A DNA stretch of 37,844 bases from JBKBMT01 sp046295655. GTDB taxonomy: Bacteria > Pseudomonadota > Alphaproteobacteria > Rhodobacterales > Rhodobacteraceae. The stretch covers positions 1 to 37,844 of the forward strand of contig JBKBMT010000024.1 in assembly GCA_046295655.1 (NCBI GenBank), given 5' to 3'. The translations under genes and the position numbers were made by a program. Positions 1 through 7,219 of the stretch are shown here, piece after piece (position 1 is the first letter of the stretch; the number at the start of each line of letters is the position of its first letter). The notes below the pieces were generated by a model that made no database searches, was not told the DNA's origin, and saw only the letters and a list, made by a program, of their open reading frames with translations.

Positions 1-2486
1 GCGACGAAGAAGCCCTCGACCGTGCGTCCGTCGGCGTCGATTTCGGCGAGGTGGTTCTTGTAGACCAGCGGATCGGCGACCACGAGATACTTCGGCTGCG
101 GAAGCCCGAAGTCGCGCGCCCGCATGCCGCGGTTGACCACGAAGATATCCTCGCCCTCGAGCAGATGCAGCGGCATCCGCCCGACCGAGGGCGCATTGCC
201 CAGGATGAAGCAGCGCGCCCGCCCGGCGGTCGGCAGCGCCGGCGCCATGCCGCCGAACCGCCGGCGCCAGGCGATCATCCGGTCGCGCAGATCGACAAAG
301 CCCAGCTTTCCGGCCGCGGCGCCGATGCGGTCCGCGATACCCGCCGACAGGGGAAAGCGGAACAGCAGCCGGGTCGCCTCGGTCACGGTGAAATCGTGTC
401 GGCCCTCGCGGTCCAGAAGGTCGATGAAGGATGCCGACAGCGCCTCGGCCTCGGCCACCGCCCCCTCGCCCAGCAGCAGGTCTACCCGGGTGCGCACGAC
501 GTTCCAGGTCTTGCCGGGGGCTTCCGCGTCGAAGCTGTCCATGAGCGGCAGCGACAGGATGCCGTGCACCGTGTCCCAGTCGCGGCGACGCAGGAAGAAC
601 TGCAGCATCTCGTCCTTGCTGACCACGTCGAGGTCGCGGCCGGCTTCGGTCGCCGCGGCGATGTCGCGCAGCCAGGTCTCGGCCTGGATGTCGCCGGCGG
701 CGGGGTTCAGAAGCGTCGTCAGGGCCTGTGCCATGAACTTGCCGTCATAGATCGTCGCGGTGCGCGCCGCGAGGTCGTGGATCTCGGCCGGCAGGAAGGA
801 TTGCGGATCGGGGTGAAGCCGGATCAGGTCGTAGAGCCATCGGGTGACGCGCACCGACCCGTCGGCATCGGGCAGACGGTCGGACGTGGCCGAAAGCAGA
901 AGCTGCCGCAGGGCGGGGAAATCGCCGCGCCGATAGAGGATTTCGGTCATCGCCCGCAGCCACAGCGTGTCGCGGCCGAACCGCGCCGCGCATTCCTCGG
1001 CAAGTGCCTGCGCCTCGTCCAGACGCGAGCTTTCGATCAGCGCATCGACCAGCAGCGGGTAGTGCCGTGCGGGCTGGGCGGAACTGGCAACAAGGCGGCG
1101 CAGCCACCAGATCGCCGCGCTGTGGCGGGTGCTGTCGCTGAGGATCTCTGCGACCAGCGCCCGCATCTGGTCGGGGTAATGCGTCCGGGCGCGCCGTGCC
1201 ATCCGCAGTGCCGCCACCTCGTCCACGGCGCGAAGCGTCCGCGCTAGGGTCATAAAGCCGCGCGACCGCAACCGGGCGATGCGGATCGCCGCGGTCCGGG
1301 TGCGCGCATTCTCGATCCCGATGCGGAACACCCACGACGGCGGCATCGCGCCTGCCTCGTCGGCCTCGACCTCCTCGACCTGCATCCAGCGATCGAGGGC
1401 GACCGCCCAGGCATCCTGCAGGATCGCAAGCTCTGCCCGGAGCCGGAGATAGCGGCTCTCGCCGGGGTTTTCCGAGACCAAGGCGGCGCAGAGCGCCTCC
1501 GCACCGTCGGTATCGCCCAGCCGCAAGAGCGCCCGGACCGCAAAGACATTGCTGTTGGCCTGCGCGACGCCGCGCGCCATCCGGCCGCGTCGCTGCCAGA
1601 GGTCGGCGGCCAGCCGCCAGTTGCCCCGCGCCTCGGCGACCCGCGCTTCGGCCTTCAGCAGATGCAGGTTGCCAGGCTCTGCCGCCAGCGCATCGCGGAC
1701 AATCAGTTCGGCCCGGTCCACATGGCCGGTGCGGATCAGCGCCTCGGCCACCTCGCCGCGCAGCTTCGCGTCCGCCGGACAATGGCGCGACTCGACCATC
1801 TGCCATCGCGCCGGCACCTCGGCCCAGCGCTTCGCGTCGATCGCGATCTGGCAGTACCGCATCAGCAGCAGCGGGTTGTCCGGAAGCTGTTCGAGCCCCT
1901 GCCGGATCACAGCTTCGGCACGCCCGATGTCGCCCTGGGCGAAAAGCGCCTCGCTGAGCCCGACATAGGGTTCCGCAGGCAGCGACAGGACCATCTGCCA
2001 GCCGCGCGCCGCCTCGGCCCAGTTGCCGCGCCGCGCCGCCTCGCGCGCTTCGGCGGCAAGCCGGTCGACCGCGGACAGGGCTGGCTCCGGCGCGGTTGGC
2101 GGCTGTCTCGTCGCCTCTGACCGGTCGGCCTCCGCATTGCCGTTGTTCGGGGCCCTGCGGGCGGCGCGGGCCGCGGCCGCCTCCTGGGCCGCGCGCCGGC
2201 GTTCCAGGGACGCAGCCTTGGCCGGGTTGTAGATCCGGTCTTCCTGCCGCCCGTACAACTCGTAGTGGACCAGCGGGTTGAGCCCGCTTTCCGCGACGTC
2301 GGGATAGGTCTCGACATAGAAGGCGGTGTCGAAGAACTTGCCCGGGTTGAAGCCCTTCGCCGCCCCGACCGTCAGATAATGCTCGGCCGGATCGGTATCG
2401 CCCTCTCCCAGATAGCTTGCCCGATACCAGGCCTTGTGCAGATGGGTCGAGGACCGGATCACCTCAAGCTGCTGCGCATTGTCCAT
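1..2486 (-). CDS. Repeat/TPR protein with DUF115-like C-terminal domain, 3' end outside window
   Basis: An uninterrupted frame runs from an ATG at 2486 to the left edge without a stop (at least 828 codons). I checked it for stops line by line. Residues about 20-80 hold two copies of a short repeat seen in bacterial glycosyltransferase-associated proteins (FYVETYPDVAESGLNPLVHY and a diverged first copy). A charged Ala/Arg linker follows, then a long series of TPR-like helical pairs (about residues 130-740). From residue 760 the segment FILGNAPSVG, then VNRG and YLVVADPL, resembles the DUF115/MptE-like and sialyltransferase-like nucleotide-sugar fold. The role is probably in glycan or surface polysaccharide modification, which fits the neighbouring glycosyltransferase. 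The N-terminal repeat is shared with the divergent gene at 3158. The ribosome-binding site is weak (CAGGATC). No catalytic function can be assigned because the end of the domain is missing. Confidence 0.75.
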   Translation of the reverse strand, partial: MDNAQQLEVIRSSTHLHKAWYRASYLGEGDTDPAEHYLTVGAAKGFNPGKFFDTAFYVETYPDVAESGLNPLVHYELYGRQEDRIYNPAKAASLERRRAAQEAAAARAARRAPNNGNAEADRSEATRQPPTAPEPALSAVDRLAAEAREAARRGNWAEAARGWQMVLSLPAEPYVGLSEALFAQGDIGRAEAVIRQGLEQLPDNPLLLMRYCQIAIDAKRWAEVPARWQMVESRHCPADAKLRGEVAEALIRTGHVDRAELIVRDALAAEPGNLHLLKAEARVAEARGNWRLAADLWQRRGRMARGVAQANSNVFAVRALLRLGDTDGAEALCAALVSENPGESRYLRLRAELAILQDAWAVALDRWMQVEEVEADEAGAMPPSWVFRIGIENARTRTAAIRIARLRSRGFMTLARTLRAVDEVAALRMARRARTHYPDQMRALVAEILSDSTRHSAAIWWLRRLVASSAQPARHYPLLVDALIESSRLDEAQALAEECAARFGRDTLWLRAMTEILYRRGDFPALRQLLLSATSDRLPDADGSVRVTRWLYDLIRLHPDPQSFLPAEIHDLAARTATIYDGKFMAQALTTLLNPAAGDIQAETWLRDIAAATEAGRDLDVVSKDEMLQFFLRRRDWDTVHGILSLPLMDSFDAEAPGKTWNVVRTRVDLLLGEGAVAEAEALSASFIDLLDREGRHDFTVTEATRLLFRFPLSAGIADRIGAAAGKLGFVDLRDRMIAWRRRFGGMAPALPTAGRARCFILGNAPSVGRMPLHLLEGEDIFVVNRGMRARDFGLPQPKYLVVADPLVYKNHLAEIDADGRTVEGFFV

Positions 2487-2656
2487 GATCCTGCCCCGAT
2501 CGCCCGACTTTGTCCTGTCCCTGCCCCCGCGTGGTCCCGGAACGGCCGGCCTGCACAACAATGGGTTGCGCATGCCGGGCGGATTCGTCGTCCGGGGGGC
2601 CGCAAACTGCCCTTTCCCATACCCCCCGCACCATCGGGAGTAAAGCGAACGGGGCC

Positions 2657-3040
2657 TCAGCGCGCGCCGCGGCGCAGCAGGGCCGAGACCGCCCGCAGCG
2701 GGGCAGTGATCCGCCAGGAGGTGCTTGCGCGCAGCGCCTGCACCTCGGCCGCCAGCGCGTCGCGTTCGTCGCGAATGGCGGCCCATTGCATCTGCCCCGG
2801 CTGCATGAGCTGGGCACGCAGGCGTTGCAGTTCCTGCCGCTGCGCCTCGGCCATGCGGGTCAGCTCTGCCAGTTCGCGGCTCTGTTCGCCGACCAGATCC
2901 TGCAGCCTGCGCACTTCGCGCACCGCCGGGCTGAGTTCGGCCTCGGCCTCCGCGAGGCGCAGGCGCAGATCGTGAAGTGCCTGCGCCTCGGCGTCCGGTG
3001 CTGCCGGTTGTCCCTCGCGTTCCGCGCCCATCCGCGCCAT
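2657..3040 (-). CDS. Small coiled-coil protein with SWRITAPLR tail
   Basis: This is a 127-residue protein. Residues about 20-105 are rich in Leu, Glu, Ala, Gln and Arg with heptad spacing, predicting a continuous coiled coil. The C-terminus reads STSWRITAPLRAVSALLRR. I recognise this tail from the ends of coiled-coil segments in many glycosyltransferase and O-antigen-associated proteins. The start at 3040 is chosen because GGAGG lies four bases upstream. A second Met three codons later has a worse spacing. It lies upstream of the large minus-strand protein, separated by about 170 bases with no recognisable gene, and is divergent from the glycosyltransferase at 3158. It may act as a partner or scaffold in the same glycan process. 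It could also be a detached fragment of a larger transferase. No enzymatic domain is visible. Confidence 0.7.
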   Translation of the reverse strand: MARMGAEREGQPAAPDAEAQALHDLRLRLAEAEAELSPAVREVRRLQDLVGEQSRELAELTRMAEAQRQELQRLRAQLMQPGQMQWAAIRDERDALAAEVQALRASTSWRITAPLRAVSALLRRGAR

Positions 3041-3055
3041 GCAGCCTCCGCAAAC

Positions 3056-3071
3056 GCGGCCCCGGGGCCGC
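3056..3071. repeat. 16-bp perfect GC palindrome in divergent intergenic region
   Basis: GCGGCCCCGGGGCCGC is its own reverse complement. It lies between the divergent starts at 3040 and 3158. It could be a protein-binding site or a strong hairpin in a leader transcript. A chance palindrome in G+C-rich DNA is also possible. I see no convincing -35/-10 pair around it. Confidence 0.5.
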
Positions 3072-3157
3072 AGGGCGGCAAACTTACGGCCGGGCGCCGC
3101 CCGCGTCCAGCCCGGGGCGGCTTTCCCAGGAGCCGCGGCTGCGCTATCGAGACGAGG

Positions 3158-5836
3158 ATGGAGACCGAGGAACAACTGGCGGAACGCATCGCAATCCTCG
3201 AACGCTCGGGGATGGTGCAGGACGACTGGTATTGCCGCCGCTATCCGGACGTGCCCGCCTCGGGCCTGGCACCGGCCGCGCATTACATGAAGATCGGGGC
3301 TGCACTGGGGCGCGATCCGGGCCCGGAATTCGACACCCGCGGCTACCTTGCCGCCTACCGTCATGTCGCCCAGGCGGGCATGAATCCGCTGCTGCACTAC
3401 ATCCTGCACGGTCGCGCCCACGGTTACGCTCCGCGCCCCGACAACGAACGGGATGCGCTGCGCATGGTGCGGATGTTGCGCGGGCGGCTTCTGGATCTGG
3501 GCTTTACCGAGCAACCGCTGGCCGATCTCGACCGGCTGGCGCGGACCGATCCCGACCCGCTGTGCCGCGCCCATGCCGCGCGCGAGATCGCCCTGTGGCA
3601 CATGCGCAGCCGCACGCCAGAGGGCTGGCGCACCGCGCTCGGGCACATCGCCGCCGCCCGTGCCGCCGGGGCCGTCGGCGCGCCTGCGGAGGCGCTGAAC
3701 GAACGGCTCGCCACGTTGGAGATGCTGTGCCGTCACCACCTCGGGCAGCGGACCGAGGCCGAGGCTGCATTCCATCGCGCGCGGCGGGCCGGCGAGATTG
3801 CCGAGGACGGATTTCTGGCGCGCGCCAATCTGGAAGCCGATCCGGCGATGCGTCTGGCCTGGATCAATCTGGCGTTGCGGCAGGACGGGATCGCCCCCCT
3901 TGCGCTGATACCGGGGCAGGGGCCCGCCTATGACCGGCTGACCAGCGCCGCGCGGCTGGGCTCGGTCACGCAGGGGCCGCTGGTGACGGTGCTGGTCGCG
4001 GCCCATCAGGCCGCGGGAACCATCGACACCGCGCTGCGGGCGCTGCGCGAGCAGACCTGGCGGGCGCTCGAGATCCTGGTGATCGACGACGCCAGCCGCG
4101 ACGGCACCTGCAACGCGGTGCTGCGTCAGTCCGCCCACGATCCGCGAATCCGCCTGATCCGCATGCCGACGAACCGCGGTGCCTATGTCGCACGCAACCG
4201 CGGCCTCGCCGAGGCGGCAGGAGAGTTCGTCACGCTGCATGACGCCGACGACTGGGCGCACCCGGAAAGGATCGCCCGGCAGGTCCGCCATCTGCTCGAT
4301 CATCCTGGCCTCATCGCCTGCACCAGCCGTCAGGCCCGGGCGGGCGACGACCTGAGCTTTACCCGCTGGACCGGCGACGGACGCTTCCTGATCCAGAACA
4401 TCTCGTCCCTGATGTTCCGCCGCGCCCCGGTGCAGGACCGGCTTGGGTGCTGGGACACGGTGCGCTTTTCCGCCGACAGCGAACTGATCCGGCGGATGCA
4501 GCGTGCCTGGGGCAACGGGGCGGTCGCGAACCTCGGGACCGGGCCGCTTGCCTTTCAGCGCGACAGCGCGGACTCGGCGGTGGCGGACGATGCGCTGGGC
4601 ATCAACGGCTTCCTGTTCGGCGCCCGCAAGGAATACCGCGACGCCCAGCGGCTGGCCCACCGCGACCCCGATCGCCTGCGCTACGACGGGCGCATTTCGC
4701 CGCGGCCATTCCCTGCCCCGGCCATCATGCGCGCCGACCGGCCCGCGCCGGGCACGGTGCGGCACTTTCCGGTGGTCCTCGCCTCGGAATTCCGCATGCC
4801 GGGCGGCAGCGTCCTGTCCTGCGCCGAGGAGCTGCGCGCCCAGCGCCGTGCCGGGATCCGCACCGGCGTGTTCGAGATGTATCGCTACGACCTGTTCCGC
4901 AGCCCGCGCCTGCACATGCTGGACGAGCTGCGCGCCGAGATCGACGGCGAGACGGTCGAGCCGATCGTCTATGGCGAGCGGGTGCGCTGCGACCTGCTGA
5001 TCCTGCGCTATCCCCCCATCCTCCAGCACCGTCACCGGTATCTGCCAGAGGTCGAGGCGGCGGAGATCAAGGTGATCGTCAACCAGCCCCCGCGCAGCGA
5101 CTACGGCGCGGACGGCGTGATGCGCTACGACATTCCGACCTGTGCCGCGAACCTGCGCGCGCAGTTCGGGCGCGATGCGGTCTGGCATCCGATCGGTCCG
5201 CTGGTCCGCGAGGCGCTGCACCGGCACCATGCGGCAGACCTGCGGGCGATCCGGCTGTCGGACGAGGACTGGCTGAACATCATCGACCTGTCCGACTGGG
5301 ACACCGGCCCTCGTCCGGCCCGCAGCGGGGCCTTGCGCATCGGCCGCCACGGCCGCGACAATCCGCTGAAATGGCCCGACCGCAAGGCCGACATCCTGGC
5401 GGCCTGGCCCGAGGACCCCGGGACCGAGGTGCATGTGCTCGGCGGCGCGGACGGCGCGGCGGCGGTGCTGGGTGGACGGTTGCCGGGCAACTGGACGGTC
5501 CACCCGTTCGGCGCGATGCCGGTGCGCGATTTCCTGGCCGGAATCGACGCCTTCGTCTATTTCGCGCACCCCGGCTGGGTGGAAAGCTTCGGCCGCACGA
5601 TCATCGAGGCGATGGCCGCCGGCGTGCCCGTCGTCCTGTCAGAGAACTATCGCCCGCTGTTCGGCGACGCCGCGCTCTACGCCACGCCGCAGACCGCGGT
5701 GGCGACGGTGCGGCGTCTGCTGGCGGACCCTGCCGCGACCGCCGCTCAGGTCGCCCGCGCGCGGCAGCATCTTGCCGAACGCTACGGCCATGGCATGCAC
5801 ATCGCGCGCCTGCGGGCCGCCGGTGTCCGCGGCTAG
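3158..5836 (+). CDS. Bifunctional glycosyltransferase (GT2 + GT4-like) with N-terminal repeats
   Basis: The protein has 892 residues. Residues about 20-100 carry two copies of the WY..YPDV...GLNP..HY..HG type repeat shared with the divergent gene at 2486. Residues about 110-270 look helical. A family 2 glycosyltransferase domain starts near residue 273 (VTVLVAAHQAAGTIDTAL), with the nucleotide-binding VIDDASRDGT near 306-315 and a DXD-like HDADDW near 361. The C-terminal third ends in a GT-B/GT4-like segment near residues 780-845 (HPGWVESFGRTIIEAMAAG, then VPVVLSE), with the Glu of the E-x7-E signature. It is therefore probably a two-domain cytoplasmic enzyme adding sugars to a polysaccharide or protein glycan. 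The ATG at 3158 is preceded by GACGAGG directly before the start, so translation initiation is probably weak. Its stop codon overlaps the convergent stop of the RTX gene. The sugar donors are unknown. Confidence 0.85.
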   Translation: METEEQLAERIAILERSGMVQDDWYCRRYPDVPASGLAPAAHYMKIGAALGRDPGPEFDTRGYLAAYRHVAQAGMNPLLHYILHGRAHGYAPRPDNERDALRMVRMLRGRLLDLGFTEQPLADLDRLARTDPDPLCRAHAAREIALWHMRSRTPEGWRTALGHIAAARAAGAVGAPAEALNERLATLEMLCRHHLGQRTEAEAAFHRARRAGEIAEDGFLARANLEADPAMRLAWINLALRQDGIAPLALIPGQGPAYDRLTSAARLGSVTQGPLVTVLVAAHQAAGTIDTALRALREQTWRALEILVIDDASRDGTCNAVLRQSAHDPRIRLIRMPTNRGAYVARNRGLAEAAGEFVTLHDADDWAHPERIARQVRHLLDHPGLIACTSRQARAGDDLSFTRWTGDGRFLIQNISSLMFRRAPVQDRLGCWDTVRFSADSELIRRMQRAWGNGAVANLGTGPLAFQRDSADSAVADDALGINGFLFGARKEYRDAQRLAHRDPDRLRYDGRISPRPFPAPAIMRADRPAPGTVRHFPVVLASEFRMPGGSVLSCAEELRAQRRAGIRTGVFEMYRYDLFRSPRLHMLDELRAEIDGETVEPIVYGERVRCDLLILRYPPILQHRHRYLPEVEAAEIKVIVNQPPRSDYGADGVMRYDIPTCAANLRAQFGRDAVWHPIGPLVREALHRHHAADLRAIRLSDEDWLNIIDLSDWDTGPRPARSGALRIGRHGRDNPLKWPDRKADILAAWPEDPGTEVHVLGGADGAAAVLGGRLPGNWTVHPFGAMPVRDFLAGIDAFVYFAHPGWVESFGRTIIEAMAAGVPVVLSENYRPLFGDAALYATPQTAVATVRRLLADPAATAAQVARARQHLAERYGHGMHIARLRAAGVRG

Positions 5837-7140
5837 AGGATCAGATCCGCCTCGGTGATCGCCGGCCGGCCGGTCAGGTCCAGGCTGAAGTCCGAGGCGC
5901 GGTTGCCGGTCAGGTCGGCATAGAGCCGGCCGATGGCGGCATCATACCGCACCTGGCCCGCAACCCCGGTGTAGCTGGAGACGAAGGTCAGCCCGGCGAA
6001 GATGCCGGACAGGTCGATCTTGTCCACCCCACACTCGAAGTCGCGGATCACGTCGCGCTGGGCGCTCATCGGGCTGTGCGCGGCATTGGTGAACAGGAAG
6101 ACGTCCGCCCCGGTCCCGCCCCAGAGCTCGTCCCGTCCCGCGCCGCCCTCCAGCGTGTCCTCGCCCGACCCGCCGTAGAGCGTATCCTGCCCCTCGCCGC
6201 CGAACAGGATGTCGTCGCCCCGTCCGCCATACAGCCGGTCGGCCCCGGCCTCGCCGTGCACCTCGTCGTCGCCGTCGTTGCCGACCAGGTGGTCGTTGTC
6301 CGCCCCGCCGAAGATCGTGTCGTCGCCGGCCCCGCCATAGACCCGGTCGGCGCCAGCGCCGCCCAGCAGCCGGTCGTCGCCGCCGCCGCCGTAGAGCCAG
6401 TCGTCGCCGGTGCCGCCGTCCAGCGTCTCGGCCAGCGCCCCGCCGCGCAGGGTATCGTTGCCGAAGTTGCCGGCGACGGTGCCGGTCACGGTGCCGCCCT
6501 CGCCGTCGTAGAGATCGTTGCCAATGCCGAAGATGACGGACCCGCGAAGCGCGCCTTCGTTGATCAGTTGAACTGGGCCGCCACCGCCCGACACCGCATT
6601 TCCGTTCAGCCCTATGATCGTGCCGCTGTTGTAGATCTGCTTCGTCCCTTCACCTGCGAGGAACAGCCCTACTCCGCCCCCGTAGATGACCCCAAGGTTC
6701 GTGACCGTGCTCGCCTCCGATGTCTGGAACAGGATTCCGCTACCGGTGATACCGATGATCGATCCGGTGTTCAGAAGCTCCAGAGTGGTAGAACTGAAGC
6801 CGAGACCGCGCAAGTTCCCCTGCAGGGTGCCTTCATTCATCAGGTAGAGGGCGCCTCCACCGGCACCCACGAAGATCGGATTGTCCCCGGTGCTGGACAC
6901 GATGCCACCGCCAAGGACCGAGATGCGCTTCTGGCCAACCTGAGTCCCTAAAATCGCCGTGCCGCCGTCGCGATAGACCGCGCCCATGACCGTCAGATAG
7001 CTAATGGCGGTCGCATTCTCCATGGCGACAGCCGGCGCGCCGCTGACATACAGCGTGGCGTTGGGGCCGACGAAGCCCGTTTCTCCGGCGATCAGGCTGC
7101 GGGCGACGGTGGATGATCCGATCAGGGTGAACGAGGGCAT
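5833..7140 (-). CDS. RTX calcium-binding protein, probably type I secreted
   Basis: The protein has 435 residues. The N-terminal 220 contain repeated N.GTI.G-like turns, suggesting a right-handed beta-helix. Residues about 223-348 hold fourteen consecutive nonapeptides of the GGxGxDxLx type, which bind calcium in a parallel beta-roll. The tail has ADVFLF, DVIRDFECGVDKIDLS and an end rich in Leu/Asp (ADLIL), matching the serralysin-like C-terminal domain that carries the type I secretion signal. There is no N-terminal signal peptide, as expected for ABC-exported RTX proteins. No protease or lipase motif is visible, so a structural, adhesive or matrix role is most likely. It lies downstream of a longer paralogue (7220-9055). 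The N-terminal coding part (about 6540-7140) is less G+C-rich than its surroundings. No export genes are in the window. Confidence 0.9.
   Translation of the reverse strand: MPSFTLIGSSTVARSLIAGETGFVGPNATLYVSGAPAVAMENATAISYLTVMGAVYRDGGTAILGTQVGQKRISVLGGGIVSSTGDNPIFVGAGGGALYLMNEGTLQGNLRGLGFSSTTLELLNTGSIIGITGSGILFQTSEASTVTNLGVIYGGGVGLFLAGEGTKQIYNSGTIIGLNGNAVSGGGGPVQLINEGALRGSVIFGIGNDLYDGEGGTVTGTVAGNFGNDTLRGGALAETLDGGTGDDWLYGGGGDDRLLGGAGADRVYGGAGDDTIFGGADNDHLVGNDGDDEVHGEAGADRLYGGRGDDILFGGEGQDTLYGGSGEDTLEGGAGRDELWGGTGADVFLFTNAAHSPMSAQRDVIRDFECGVDKIDLSGIFAGLTFVSSYTGVAGQVRYDAAIGRLYADLTGNRASDFSLDLTGRPAITEADLIL
6097..6474 (-). repeat. RTX nonapeptide repeat array (14 units of 27 bp)
   Basis: Fourteen back-to-back nine-codon units run from AGNFGNDTL to WGGTGADVF. 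Most keep G-G-x-G-x-D. The DNA repeat is degenerate, so it reflects protein selection rather than a recent minisatellite. Confidence 0.85.
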
Positions 7141-7152
7141 GATGCAAATCCC

Positions 7153-7186
7153 GGCTGGTATCGGGGAGAATTCCCCGATGCCAGCC
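7153..7186 (-). terminator. Candidate stem-loop between the two RTX genes
   Basis: GGCTGGTATCGGGGA and TCCCCGATGCCAGCC form a 15-bp stem with a single mismatch (G:U in RNA on the + sense, A-C on the minus sense) and a four-base loop. It lies between the stop of the 611-residue RTX gene and the start of the 435-residue one. On the minus strand it is not followed by a clear U run. It may therefore be an attenuating or stabilising intercistronic hairpin rather than a classic terminator. It ends only 12 bases before the downstream start codon and could mask it. Confidence 0.5.
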
Positions 7187-7219
7187 TAGCGCCATGCCTC
7201 CGATCGGCGAAACGGATTC

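Noticed and set aside
745..1806. Minus-strand open frame of 353 codons within the left-edge gene
   Set aside because: It is out of frame with the TPR/DUF115-like protein, whose frame is open from 2486 to position 1. The alternative has a random Arg/Gly/Ala-rich composition.
2657..5569. A minus-strand open frame of 970 codons covering the glycosyltransferase
   Set aside because: Only its last 127 codons (the coiled-coil protein) have a ribosome-binding site and sensible composition. The rest is the antisense of a clear GT2-GT4 enzyme.
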